In this document: positions 12,777 through 23,643 of the stretch, in pieces
How the letters are laid out: every line of letters starts with the position of its first letter
Numbering within the stretch: the first letter of the stretch is position 1
Assembly (NCBI GenBank): GCA_023974075.1
Contig: JAMFTG010000066.1
Location: 310,001 to 374,000, forward strand
Origin: Chaenocephalus aceratus
Lineage: Eukaryota; Chordata; Actinopteri; Perciformes; Channichthyidae
Length of the DNA stretch: 64,000 nt
Direction of reading: 5' to 3'
The notes under the pieces: model-generated
The model's database searches: none
Seen by the model: only the letters and a program-made list of their open reading frames with translations
What the model was told of the DNA's origin: nothing
Position numbers and translations under genes: made by a program

Positions 12777-12809
12777 CTGATAATACAATTCTTTGGAGCA
12801 GGAACTTAC

Positions 12810-12893
12810 GGATCACTCCAAGTTTCACCAGAATCCAAACGACAACGACAGCACAAGGAATTAGGACACAGGGGTGGACAGCTTCCCAGACAT
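12810..12893 (-). CDS. Transmembrane exon, copy 2
   Basis: An 84-bp, phase 1-1 exon with acceptor CTGCAG and donor GTAAGT. It reads DVWEAVHPCVLIPCAVVVV then WILVKLGVI. It is the shortest copy: the hydrophobic run is only about 15-18 residues, borderline for crossing a membrane. It has the same ends as copies 1 and 3-5. Confidence 0.75.
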
Positions 12894-12993
12894 CTGCAGC
12901 TGAAAGTTGAAAGAAGGGTAGAATCAGAGGTGGTTCAGTTTTTCAGCAAGTTTCCCAAAACTGATAATACAATTCTTTAGAGCAGGAACTTAC

Positions 12994-13104
12994 GGATCTC
13001 ACTCAGTTTCCCCAGAATCCAAACGACAACGACAGCAACGATAGTAACAACAGCAACGACAGCAGCAGGAATTAGGACACAGGGGAGGACAGTTTTCCAG
13101 ACAT
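12994..13104 (-). CDS. Transmembrane exon, copy 3
   Basis: A 111-bp, phase 1-1 exon. It reads DVWKTVLPCVLIPAAVVAVV then TIVAVVVVWILGKLSEI. It is the longest of the five clustered copies; the extra length lies within the Ala/Val-rich helix, whose GTT/GCT codons give a near-trinucleotide repeat. The end of the exon (KLSEI) differs from the usual GVI. Confidence 0.78.
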
Positions 13105-13198
13105 CTGCAGCTGAAAGATGAAAGAAGGGCAGAATCAGAGGTGGTTCAGTTTTTCAGCAAGTTTCCCAAAACTGATAATACAATTCTTTAGAACTTAC

Positions 13199-13303
13199 GG
13201 ATCACTCCACGTTCCACCAGAATCCAAACTACAGCAGCAACGATAGCAACGAAAGCAACGAGAGCAGTAGGAATTAGGAAACCGAGGACATGGTTCCTCT
13301 TCT
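13199..13303 (-). CDS. Transmembrane exon, copy 4
   Basis: A 105-bp, phase 1-1 exon. The start (EKRNHVLGFLIPTALVAFVA) keeps the EKRN lead seen in the right-hand copy at 62678-62791, where copies 1-3 and 5 have DVW. The helix continues IVAAVVWILVERGVI. A CTGCAG/A acceptor is chosen because it keeps phase 1; an upstream CAG/CTGCAG would shift the frame. Confidence 0.75.
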
Positions 13304-13403
13304 CTGCAGCTGAAAGTTGAAAGAAGGGCAGAATCAGAGGTGGTTCAGTTGTTCAGCAAGTTTCCCAAAACTGATAATACAATTCTTTGGAGCAGGAACT
13401 TAC

Positions 13404-13502
13404 GGATCACTCCAAGTGTCACCAGGATCCAAACGCCAACGCTAGCAACGCCAGCAACGACAGCAGCAGGAATTAGGACACCGAGGACAGCTTCCCAGAC
13501 AT
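13404..13502 (-). CDS. Transmembrane exon, copy 5
   Basis: A 99-bp, phase 1-1 exon with a TTTCAGCTACAG acceptor and GTAAGT donor. It reads DVWEAVLGVLIPAAVVAGVA then SVGVWILVTLGVI. It is the first copy met in the direction of transcription, so it would be the default one joined to upstream exons. The start points of copies 2 to 5 lie 184, 205 and 205 bp apart. Confidence 0.78.
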
Positions 13503-13841
13503 CTGTAGCTGAAAGTTGAAAGAAGGGCAGAATCAGTATGCCATAATCCCCTCTGTTTCCAAAGTGCTGATTCTCTGTCTGTTTAGATGAAAATAAGGAG
13601 CCCCTCCCCACGCCCCTCTGAGAGACATTTGGTTAAAGGTCCCATGTCATGCTTTTCCGGTTATTACCCGTCCCCTTGTGTGTTATGAAGGTTTGTATCC
13701 ATGTAAACGGTCTGCAGAGTCAAAACCCCTCAAAGTACAACCTGTAGCGAGTAAAACTCTAACACAGAAAATACCTCCCCAAAAGGCCTCGTTGGAGATT
13801 TCGAATTTTCCAATGTTTTCTTCATGGGTAACGCTACGTAG

Positions 13842-15901
13842 TAGGGGTGTAACGGTATCCGTATTTGTCCCAAACCGTCACGGTTCGGACGTCACGGTTC
13901 GGACGTCACGGTTCGGACGTCACGGTTCGGACGTCACGGTTCGGACGTCACGGTTCGGCACATGCAGTCACACGACGAATACGCCTTTTTTTACGAGTGG
14001 GAAAAAAGTCTGTCACTCAGGGCAATACCCATTATACTATATATAATCCAGGGGGCGATATTGCACCTAAAAGCTGTCAGCCGCCCTTAAACAACAAATG
14101 AAGAACAAGAAGAAAACACAACAGAACGAACAAAATACAAGAAGAAGAAAAGTTAGTATGGCGATTTCAGATAACACACAGGAGCTAGAACCCACCTGCT
14201 TCTTTTAAATCAGGTGTGTGGGAACATTTCGGGTTCCCTGTGGACTACAATAACGATGGATTGTGCGAGTGGTGGATCGGACGAGGACGGTGTGTCGGCG
14301 TTGTTCGACAGCGGGGCGGTATGCTAATGATAACACAAGCCAAACCAGGCGCAGCCCGCGACAGCCAAACATGAGCCAAACATGAGCCAAACATATAGAG
14401 TGACGAAGTCCCTCCCTTTCCGGGGGACCTCCATGGGACCTTATTTCGGAAAAATTATGTATTGAAGTCAAAGGAGAGAGAAAGATTATCTTTCGATCCC
14501 GTTTAAATTGTGCCACGAATTACACATATGATGTTTGTCAATTTAAAAGATAATTCTGGCAGTCAAAAAAATTAAAATGTGTTGTAAAACTGTGAAGTAA
14601 CACATATTTTTGTGTGAAACGCTGAATGAACTACATCTCCGGTCGAGCAGAACAACACACGTCACCAAGATGGCCGTCACTGTCTTGTCAACAAAACGAT
14701 TGACTACCCTCACTATCACCACAATGAAACATGTCCAGAAGAATGTCATGCAAAGCTGCCTGCCTTCCTTTGATTCTCTCTGAACTGCCTGGTCTTTTTA
14801 ATGTTTAATGTCAACCATTTGTGCAGATAGCATGAAGTACAAAAGTTAGCCGATGCTAATGTAGCGTTAGCATTTCTCCCCCGGGCTTAAGTGGTGTATT
14901 ATAGAATGATCACACCGGTGACAGTACTCTTCAAAGGATTCACGAAATATGACTACTACTCTTACTGTTTAACATTTTGGGTTACTTGATGTTACTTGAT
15001 GTTAAGCCTACTAAAAATGACAAGGCTGACTGTAATGCTAACTAACGTGCTTGCTACAAGCTAGGTAGCTAACTTGATCCAGCCACTCCTGGTCCTTTCA
15101 TCAGACGGGAAGCGAAAGAACGAGCAAGACCCATTGCTGGTATGATAACAACCTGGTACTAAGCACACAGGCATCTTGTTAAAGTTATCTTATCTGAGCT
15201 ATCTCTTATTTGGTGGCGGAAAACAATTGTGACATCACTTACGCGACTCTAGGATTTGTAATCTTTCTAGTTGCGTATTTTTCATAGTCTTATATTTCAA
15301 CAGTTTTACGACAAACTGTGACTTTTTTGACATGGAAATGATTTTTTTAAGATTGACAAACATCATATGTGTAGTTCATGGCACAATTCAAACGGGATCT
15401 AAAGATACGTTTTCTCTCTTCATTGACTTCAATACATAATTTTTCCGAAATAAGGTCCCATGGACCGGAAGTAGATGGGCGTGACTTTGCCACTCTATCA
15501 GAAGGCATCACCCAGATTTGCCAATCACTGGAGCCCGGCGAAAGACAACAGCAGTTCAACAGCTGATCCCCGCTGTTTTTAAGAAGCCAATAGACATGAA
15601 AGCAGAGACCAAAATAAATAACGGAAGCTATTGGCATATATATTTCAACGGCTATGCGCTCTTGAAACACTTTCTTATTATTTATGATGTAATATTTTTA
15701 AGACATTCTTTTTTGTTTGACATTAGCCATTATAGATAATATGGAGTTCCTTGTTTTTAAACTGAAACTTGCAGTACTGTTAAAAAATAAATAACAACAA
15801 ACCTGGAATTATACATTAGCGACTTTTTTGTTGCTTTTTCTTGTTGTACCGAACCGTGACCCCCAAACCGATGTACTGAACCGTGAACCGTTACACCCCT
15901 A
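13842..15901. mobile_element. 2.1-kb hAT element with internal 14-bp repeats and a nested foldback
   Basis: The ends are TAGGGGTGTAACGGTATCCG and the complement of TAGGGGTGTAACGGTTCACG. The flanks CTACGTAG (13834-13841) and TTACGTAG (15902-15909) form an 8-bp duplication with one mismatch. Close to the left end, six tandem 14-bp units of GTCACGGTTCGGAC lie at 13877-13957. A second inverted-repeat element is nested at about 14396-15500. No transposase is recognised. Confidence 0.85.
14396..15500. mobile_element. Nested element with about 130-bp terminal inverted repeats
   Basis: 14396-14545 (TAGAGTGACGAAGTC through GACCTCCATGGGACCTTATT to TTGTCAATTTAAAAGATAAT) is the inverted complement of 15350-15500, with some divergence. 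The long arms and unrelated interior suggest a foldback or MITE-like DNA element. Its superfamily is not determined because no clean target duplication was found. Confidence 0.7.
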
Positions 15902-15909
15902 TTACGTAG

Positions 15910-16386
15910 GGATACCCAGTAGCCACGCCCAGAGCTATGACGCACCCTCTGCCACCCTTTCACGAAACAAAGCTTCCCAAACCTTTTAGCGATTCATGCC
16001 GGATATGTACAGCGTAGGGCAGGGGTTTTCAAAGTGTGGGAAGGTGAGCCTCCCCTCAGAGAACATAAGAACAGCCGCGCCCCCCTCCCAATTATTATTG
16101 CTATTATTATTATTGTTGTTGTTGCTATAATGCAGGGGTATTTAATTGCATTTCAAAGAGGTCCAGTAAGAGAAAATGTCATTAAATGCTCTGTTTTCGC
16201 TATCTACCTTTCTCTTTTTTGAGCACACCATTTGAAATGACTCCGCCTGTTTCTCTCTTCTTGTCTCTGTGTGTGTTTGAATCTATCGTGCTGAGTCCCA
16301 GTCTTCTCTGGTGTTACACTGCAACCTGCCTGTGAGACAGAGTCCAACAACCGCACAATCTGTCTGTCCAACACATGTCCTGCAAC
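15910..16386. other. Intergenic with hAT-like ends
   Basis: Sequences beginning CAGGGGTTTTCAAAGTGTGG (16020) and CAGGGGTATTTAATTGCATT (16134) look like left ends of hAT-type elements. No matching right ends were found, so these are probably truncated insertions. No gene is seen. Confidence 0.4.
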
Positions 16387-17028
16387 CAGAGTTGGGTGTA
16401 ACGCATTACAAAGTAATTATTTTGAGTTTGTCCGAAGAATAGACAGTAATGTGACGGTGAGGTGCAAACTGTGTCCAGGCCAGAAGCTGTTATCCACTGC
16501 TGGAAACACCACGTCAAGCCTCAACACACACACCTGCAAAGAACACATGCTAAGCTGAAGCTAATAGCTAAGGACCCCCGAACACAGAGTGAGGATGTTG
16601 TGAGTGCGCCACCGCCGACTCCGAAGCAGCAACAATTAGAATTTGGAGGACCGGTAACCAAAGCAGAGATGGACAGGCTTGTAGCATCCTTCATAGTAGA
16701 GGAAATGTTGCCCATTTGCACAGTGGAATCACCATCGTTCAGAGACATACTGCGCAAAATACAGATAGCAGGAGACAGAGGACAGCCATGGTCAGCTAGG
16801 AGGAGACAGAGGACAGCCACAGTCAGATAGGAAAACATTCAGGATCTGGATCAGTCTTATGCGACAATGGAAACTGAACTAAAGAGAACATTTGAATCTT
16901 TAGCAGTCTGCGTGATCTGCCTGCAGGGAGGGGCGGGCCGGCCCTGCGAGTAAAGTAACGAGTTACTTTATGTCGAGAGTAACGAAGTAGTGTAATATAT
17001 TACTTTTTTAGTAACGACCCCATCTCTG
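16387..17028 (+). mobile_element. Deleted hAT transposon with BED zinc-finger transposase remnant
   Basis: The ends are CAGAGTTGGGTGTAACGCAT and the complement of CAGAGATGGGGTCGTTACTA, flanked by a perfect 8-bp duplication CCTGCAAC (16379-16386 and 17029-17036). Inside, from about 16425, a plus-strand frame encodes a BED-type zinc finger: VRCKLCPG supplies the paired cysteines, and NTHTCKEH the later histidine region. A stop near 16555 and a frame change follow. Then comes the conserved N-terminal part of a hAT transposase (about 16645-16755), including FIVEEMLPICTVESPSFRDI. The catalytic core and dimerisation domain are deleted, so it cannot move itself. Confidence 0.9.
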
Positions 17029-17925
17029 CCTGCAACACACATGCTGCAGCTGCCCAGCTACTCACTGTTTGTAAAAGTAAATAAATAGTATAAATATCAT
17101 TTCAATAATGTACTTTCTATACCCTGCTTCATAAACAATACTGACATCCCTGTGCTCCTCCGAGTCTGGGGGTCCGGGGATGTGAGGACAGCGCGAGGAC
17201 ACAGACAGGGAGGCTGCTTCACTTCATAAAGGAAATGGCGGTCAATATTAACAACACAGGAGCTAAAACCCTTAATAACCTTCATTACGTGTTAGAGAAA
17301 GAACATAAGAAAGGTTGACAAAGATGAGGCTGTTAAACGGGCAGCGGAGCCGCTGTGTGTAGAAAGAGAGAGAGAGACGCTGAGCCGCACCGAGCAGCGA
17401 TCAGCTGATACGGAGCATAGAGAGAGCTGCAGTCCACGGGGCTCGGCTCACTAACATGCCCATGCGGAACAATACCCCTACCCATAGATCCGTGGGTGAA
17501 TAATGTCAATCACCACAGTATCTACCACGACAGTTTAAATGGGTAAACGTTTTTCGGACTACTACGTTGGGATCGCGGAGAAATGCTCTCCGCAGCGCAG
17601 ACCCATGCTCACAGCGTTATAAACCTTTTTCTTACTCACTATCAAGCCACACTTATTGTTTTTACTTCAGCTGTGAGTGTTTGTGTGTGCTCAGGATGAG
17701 TTTCTGTTGAACTGTTGTGGGAAACTCAGTCAGTGTCATGTGAACTACAATGCAAGTGTGTGGCGTCTTGTATTCCTCCGTAGTATTAGTCCAAGGCTAG
17801 TATCTAGACCTTTGCTGGTAATGGCTGCTGCGCCAACAGTTTCACTTGTTGAAAAAAAATAAGGAGTGACACAAGTTATATTATAAAAATAAACAGTATT
17901 TTCTCATCTCATTACATCATTTATT

Positions 17926-17926
<1 letters not shown>

Positions 17927-17984
<58 letters not shown>
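17927..17984. repeat. (GTT)n microsatellite
   Basis: About 19 uninterrupted GTT units. Confidence 0.97.
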
Positions 17985-18650
17985 TCCTGTCACCTGGACT
18001 ATTTTATTTATATATTTTCTAAACTGTTTTTGCATATTGCACAGTTGAAGGAGCCTGGGACTTTATATTTGTAATAATAATAATTCATCTTTACAATATT
18101 ACAGCCTAAAAAAATAACTATAATTACAAAATGTCTGAAAGTAAAGGTACAAAATGTAGTACATTTAAAAATACACGTGTTTCTTATTGACCTTTCTCAC
18201 CAGCAGAGGCCGCTGAGCATCGATCTGACCTCAGTTTTAAACGTATTAGACTAAACTCAGCTTAGAGGAAAGGAGAGAGCCTATCTCTGCTCTAGCTCTC
18301 TGGCTCTCAGGTGTTATCTTTCATTAGTAACTACAATCTGCTCCTTGAATAGCAATTACACAGAGAAAGTAACTTGGTAGCATACATTTCCTTAACTACT
18401 GTGCAACACTTCCAATATATATTGTACTGTATATGTATACAGTCTATGGTAGCCTACTTTACCTGAGTACTTCTGCTACTCCATACCAGTCCACTTCATA
18501 TGAGACGGATATAATGTTTTATATATAACTTTTTACTCCTCCTCATTTAGCTTTACTTTAAAGACAGATTTACTGCATTACATTTGACAAAATTCCTGCC
18601 TGGGGCGCAGACTCTCGTTATGTTCACAAAATACTCATACAGTCTTTATC

Positions 18651-18677
18651 ACACACACACACACGCACACGCACACG

Positions 18678-18708
<31 letters not shown>

Positions 18709-18709
18709 T
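18651..18709. repeat. (CA)n microsatellite with CG interruptions
   Basis: A CA run interrupted by CACACG and CACGCA units at 18664-18682. Confidence 0.95.
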
Positions 18710-18886
18710 GCTTCAGTCAATGGTGTATTTTACGATATGCAGTTTATTTACTCTCGATGGGCTGATTGGGTTTCATTTTGGGTCGATTTTGAAGGTTTAG
18801 GCGACTCTGGATCATTTGGATTGGACAGTTCGCCTATTTATTTGAAAACAGTGGAGGCAACAATTGCCACCTTGTTCTCTCTACAG

Positions 18887-20167
18887 TAGGGGTCTTCAAC
18901 TCAAATTCAACGAGGTCCAGTTAGAGAAAATGTCCCCATGCCGTCCGGAACATCAACATGTCTAAGTTGCTTCATGAATTAGTGTGATATATATTGAAGT
19001 AGCTGTAGCTTTATCAACGTCTGCATGTAATCAGCAACTGACTGCCAATCAAATAAAGAAAGTACAAAAACAACAATATTTATTGTCAATTAACATTAAA
19101 TACTGTGGATATGTGTAATGTTCCTCTCGGGCTGCATTTACAAATAAAATAGAGAAAATAAATAATAGCTTTTGAAAATATGTGCATCTTAAAAGTGCTT
19201 AATTTTAGATAAATAAAATAAAGTGTAGCAGCAGCTTGAGTTTCCCTTTTTCTTTGTTAACCGTTTCACATCATGACTTAGTTTCAGACGATTATAGAAC
19301 ATATCAGTCTTTACATCATAACAACTGAACAGTTTTAAAGTTTCTCTTATATTGCAGTCCCTCACTCACTTTTTTAAAATTCAGTGTGAGAATTGAGCTC
19401 GAGCTTGTCCTGCAGGAGTTTGTAAATCTGGGCTGAAATGGAGTCAGGGCCATTCTCACACACATGCAGGTGCTCATTGGTTACAGGGATGCAAACACAT
19501 GGTGAAAAAAGAGAGAACTATTCGAAGCAGAAAAAAACCAGCGTAATATACCATCTGACAAAGGCCTAATGCTTCAATTAACTGGCTGTTCTTTATATAC
19601 TCAGATCAATAGGAGACAGAGATGTTAAGTTAAAAATCAAGGGTTTTTATTATTATTTACAGCAGGGGTGGGGAACCTTTTTCTTTTCAATTTTTACAAC
19701 ATCCTCCGAGGGCCGTACAAATTATTGAACTCAACCTTTGCTTAAAATATTGATGTTAAAAGCATCAATATGGTGCACTTTGAGAGCAACATGAAGAGAT
19801 CTATGGATACATCTCTCAACACCCATATGAAACAGAACTGTAAGCATATTTTTCTTTTTGGATATTTTACAAATCACTCCCCTTTAAACTCTATTCTTGT
19901 TATTTTTAACAACTTTTTTGTTGCTGTCATATAGTATTTTATACCAGTTTTTCATTTAGTCTCATTAATAACTATAATGATCATATCAAGGTGTGCCTTA
20001 ACTCTTTGGTTCTCCACGAATTACACAAGTCACCCAAATCGGCGTTAAAAAAGCGGGAGGCGCCGAAAAATCCCCTATTAATGTATTGATTATAGCTCCG
20101 GCCCGGGTCGTATAGGTCGGCGTCTGGGTCCGGATCCGGACCGCGGTCCACCTGTTGCCGACCCCGG
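18887..20167. mobile_element. 1.3-kb hAT-type insertion splitting a LINE-associated segment
   Basis: The left end is TAGGGGTCTTCAACTC; the right end is the complement of CCGGGGTCGGCAAC. The duplication CTCTACAG occurs at 18879-18886 and 20168-20175. The segments on either side are contiguous in the paralog at 5331-5350, where the empty site reads CTCTCTGCAGTATCC. A second hAT-like end (CAGGGGTGGGGAACC, 19664) lies inside, so this may be composite. No transposase is recognised. Confidence 0.82.
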
Positions 20168-20175
20168 CTCTACAG

Positions 20176-20335
20176 TATATCCAATGGTCGCAACACTCTG
20201 ATAGTCCTGATACCTTTTTCTCCCATTAAATCATCTCTTTTCCCGAGTATTTTGATTTTAAATACTTCTGCTACATTTTGAAAGCAAAGATTATACTTTT
20301 TAATCCACTTACTAGTTACTTTATACATTCAGAAA
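20176..20335. repeat. Right half of the interrupted LINE-associated segment
   Basis: Homologous to 5340-5610, apart from an internal stretch (about 5370-5508) that is absent here. Confidence 0.75.
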
Positions 20336-20591
20336 AAAAAGTAAAAAGCACTTTAATGAAACCTAATCTGGATCCAGATCATGCTGGCAAAAAATAATAA
20401 AATATATTCTAAATTCTGAAGTGAGAATACAGAGCGACACAACCTCTTAAACTCAGTTAATACTCCGGGTCAATTGTGAGAAGCTTGAACAGGTAAAAAG
20501 ACACTGACAATAGTCAAGATGTCAAGATATAAAAGTATGATCTTCATTAAAATGTAACTCTGCAGACTCTCAGATAAAGTTAGCGACTCAC

Positions 20592-20640
20592 CTGAGATGA
20601 TTTCAGCAAACAGCAAAAAAATTACGAGTTTCTTCTTCAT
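20592..20640 (-). CDS. Signal-peptide exon of a V-set receptor (gene B)
   Basis: Minus-strand ATG at 20640. It encodes MKKKLVIFLLFAEIIS plus one base, followed by a GTGAGT donor. The Lys-rich start and Leu/Ile/Phe core are a standard signal peptide, directing a receptor into the secretory pathway. Length 49 bp leaves phase 1, as expected for joining a V-set exon. The paralog at 55502-55550 has the same length and donor, and flanking identity (the GTTAGCGACTCACCTGAG context). The next exons downstream are transmembrane exons at 13502 and below. No V-set exon was found between, so this gene copy may have lost its Ig domain. Confidence 0.8.
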
Positions 20641-20689
20641 CAAATCAGGAGGGAAGTTGATGTCCTGAATGTGACAGCTGAACTAACCC

Positions 20690-20815
20690 TGCAGAGCAGA
20701 GCCTTCTTCTTTTTAAAACGGTCCTCAGACCACGCCCCCTGGCCCCCTGGTGTGGGCGTGGTCTGAGGACCGAGGGTGTGGGCGTGGTCTGAGGACCGAG
20801 GGTGTCATACATTTT
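20690..20815 (-). promoter_or_regulatory. Putative promoter of gene B with tandem and inverted GC boxes
   Basis: Upstream of the signal exon (minus strand) lies a TATA-like TTTAAAAAG (about 20712-20720). Next come two tandem 26-bp units with GTGGGCGTGGTCTGAGGACC (20752-20803), and one inverted copy (GGTCCTCAGACCACGCC, 20720-20736). GGGCGTGG is the type of site bound by Sp1/KLF factors. The paralogous signal exon at 55.5 kb lacks these units, so regulation of the two copies probably differs. Function is inferred from position and motif only. Confidence 0.5.
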
Positions 20816-21140
20816 ACAGATTGTAAAGCGCCCAGCGACACATGTGTTATTTCGGCGATTGAGCTACAGATATTACAAATGTACTTTTTAAACATTTTAA
20901 AAACAGACATAGTACAACATTCAAACCAAAACAAATCCAACAACAGGTAAATAAAAAGAGAAAAGGTCCCACGGCAGTTTTATGGTAAATAGTAAAAAAC
21001 GTTATTCAAACGACTGCTTCACATTAGACATGTTTAAGAATAAAGGCAGTTCTGACAGGTTCAAATAGAGCTGCATTAACAAAGCCAAACAGTTATTCAC
21101 ACACATAGCAAAGACAAATGAGGACATAAAGAAACACTCA
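20816..21140 (-). other. 3'UTR-like block of an upstream receptor gene
   Basis: Homologous to 56562-56890 (same orientation) and to 37163-37440 (inverted). In all three places it lies downstream of a tail exon, though at variable distance. The plus-strand copy includes an AATAAA at about 37279. In both minus-strand copies the next feature downstream is a signal-peptide exon, which fits head-to-tail gene duplication. This copy has AATAAC where the polyadenylation signal would be. Confidence 0.6.
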
Positions 21141-21269
21141 GATACAACTAACAATCCAGCGGTTTAGACTTCTCTTTGGCGCAGACTCAGATTGAGTCTC
21201 TTGTGGAAGTCCCTCCCTACTCTGGCACCATCATACTCATTTGTTTTCTCTAACGTTTCTTCAGATATA

Positions 21270-21600
21270 GTGGGAAACCATAATAATAATAATAACTTCA
21301 ATTTATATAGCGCCTTTCATAACCTCAAGGTCGCTTTACAAAGAAACATACAAGGACAAGACATAAAACATAAAACATATAATAAAACGGGGCAGAAATG
21401 GAAGTGTAAGTGGGGGAGCGAGTTATTGTTGGAAGGCGATGTTGAACAGATGAGTTTTAAGGGTGGATTTGAAGACGTTGAGAGAAGGGGCGTTGCGGGG
21501 AGGGAGTTCCAGAGGGTGGGGGCATGCGGTTGCTTCCTAGCTTTGCGGGGGAGCGCGGCTCCCATGCAGGTCAAGGCCGGTGCGATGTGCTGTTCTGACT
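21270..21600. repeat. Dispersed repeat (ATTTATATAGCGCC family)
   Basis: It opens with an ATA-rich run followed by AATTTATATAGCGCCTTTCA and a CGCTTTACAAAG element. This is the look of a common fish interspersed repeat, and its open frames (21192-21728) are incidental. A poly-G tract ends the region at 21709-21721. The class of element is not determined. Confidence 0.5.
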
Positions 21601-21729
21601 GCCTCTTTGTGTTCTCTCAGGCTCTGCACTCGACCTTGCTACTTTCAAGTAAGCTAAACACTTTCTCATGTAACTTTCCCCTTCGTTCCTGTATACACAT
21701 CAAACCTGGGGGGGGGGGGGGTGATTGAG

Positions 21730-22104
21730 TCTATTTATTCCAAAGTCACAGCCACATGAATGAGCGCAATAAGCTTATAATGTAATAAGAATCAGTCTTT
21801 CTAATGTTATGTAAAAATAGACTCCACAAATCCCTCCTTTCACAACTTTTAAGGTGTGGATCTAATCTACGTCTATTTTTCTTTTTACTGCGTCTCTGGT
21901 GTAATTTATGAATCTCTGCTGGTCATAGATATAACTCTCCCCATCCACATTCTTGTTGATTGTGGGACAGAGGAATATTCATTCAAAACCTGCTGATATG
22001 GTTTCTATCTTTAAACTCAAGAGGCAAACGAATGCTGTCTTCAGCTTAAAAACTCCCCCCTGGGGTCAGGTGGTTCTGCTGTCTGGGGCGTTCTACGAGT
22101 ATGG
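21730..22104. other. Intergenic, nothing recognised
   Basis: AT-rich with no exon or bounded element. Confidence 0.3.
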
Positions 22105-22370
22105 TTAATTTAATAATAAATAATAATAATCCTTATATTTATTATAGCGCTTTATCATTGACTCTTAAAGCACTTTACAAATACACATTACACATACAGA
22201 TCATACATACATGTAATGGTCATCTACTGTGGACAATACCCACATGGTATTGTGTCTTGCCCAAGGACACAACGGCCTGACGCAGTGGGGCGGGAGCGGG
22301 TTTCGAACTGGAGTTCCCCAACGCCCCCTTGATCTGATGATCAAACGCACAGCCCACTGCGCCACCCGTA
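22105..22370. repeat. Dispersed repeat with conserved GGACACAACGG core
   Basis: From TATTATAGCGCTTTATCA through CTTGCCCAAGGACACAACGG to GCCCACTGCGCCACCCG. It resembles the repeat at 21270 at its left end (AGCGC, CACTTTACAAAT). A GGTTTCGAACT stretch resembles a tRNA-type B box, so a SINE origin is possible but unproven. Confidence 0.5.
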
Positions 22371-23640
22371 ATTTAAGATTGAGTTACAGCCATTTGATTG
22401 TTCATAAGATATTCTTTCACCATTTCACCCATGGTCACATGTCAAACACATGCTCTTTCATTTACTCTTTTCTCTTTAAATCTCCCATTCTCTTCATCTT
22501 CATTTCCTGTTTAAACCACATGTATGTATTTTCTTCTGTGAATTATAAATGGTGTGTTTATTATTTCTAAATTAATTAGACCTCCTAATTGCCAGTGCAG
22601 CTTCAGAATCTTAATACTTGGACTGTGCCCACAAAATAAAACTCCAACATCTTTTGGTGAACTAAATAACATCTTTCAATAGCTCTGAATTTCTGACAAG
22701 CATCTGTGTTGTTCTTAATCAAATCCTTGAGATCCTATTTAAAATCTAAATGTAATAATGAACTGCTAATGTTTCTGGTAAGGAAACGCACTCATGTTGT
22801 AGATTAAAAACAACTAAAATCATGATACTGTCAAAGTGAATGATTTCCTGGTGATACTGCTTCTACCTGTCACTGCTTAGATATTATCAAGCTGAGAAAG
22901 GAATACAGAATTCCAACATACCGTCATCAAATCTCTTTCTATTATGAATTTAAATTGCGCTTGTGAAACTAGTCTTGTGTTCATTGCTCTCCCCATAATG
23001 ACCTAAACAACAAAGTATTTTACTTCTAATTATTTACCAGGCTAGAGAAAGGATGTTGTCTAAATTAAATTCCTTCTCATTACATTACTATGTTTTAGCT
23101 TAACTTAACTGTAATATGTTCTTTCTACATTTCAAACCCCACTTGCTCTAATATCTGTTGAAATATCCACATTACAAACATGTTTCATTATCACAGGTCA
23201 GCTTCTGTGGTATTCCCATTCTGGACTCGCATCTCTCTGGCAGCCCCTTGGCCCCTGCTGCTGCGTCTGCGTTATAACTCAATCAATATTAGAAACATGT
23301 CAACATCCATGAAACAGTATTTATCCCCGATGGAGCAGGTTCATTCTAAAACTGTCTATGGTCAGATTGAACATCCGAGTGGGGGCGGTTTCTTTCAGTC
23401 CCTAAATGAAAAATGTAAATTGTGAATTTGACAGCCATGTTGATATAATACATCATACACACACTCCCCCTTTTTATAACAACATCCTGTATGGAAAGAA
23501 AACCTTCAGGTAATCATTGATTATAAGAAAATACATTATTCACACATTTACATCCATTATTTCCCACGGTAAACGCTCCAGTGGAAACACGTGTTTCTCT
23601 CCATCTTTCAGTCCTAAAGAAACAGAATCCCGAAACAGAA
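22371..23640. other. Intergenic, AT-rich
   Basis: No exon, RNA gene or TSD-bounded element is recognised across about 1.2 kb. Confidence 0.3.
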
Positions 23641-23643
23641 TCC

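Larger units (their letters stand above)
17037..18878. other. Intergenic region with microsatellites
   Basis: No exon is recognised. It contains a GTT trinucleotide tract and a CA tract (listed separately). The end (18818-18886) is homologous to 5281-5340, the LINE-associated segment. 18446-18510 resembles 29820-29870 (CTGAGTACTTCTGCTA and CCACTTCATATGAGACG). Confidence 0.4.

Noticed and set aside
21192..21728. 178-codon plus-strand open frame
   Set aside because: Runs through a dispersed repeat and a poly-G tract; no domain, and codon content is incidental.
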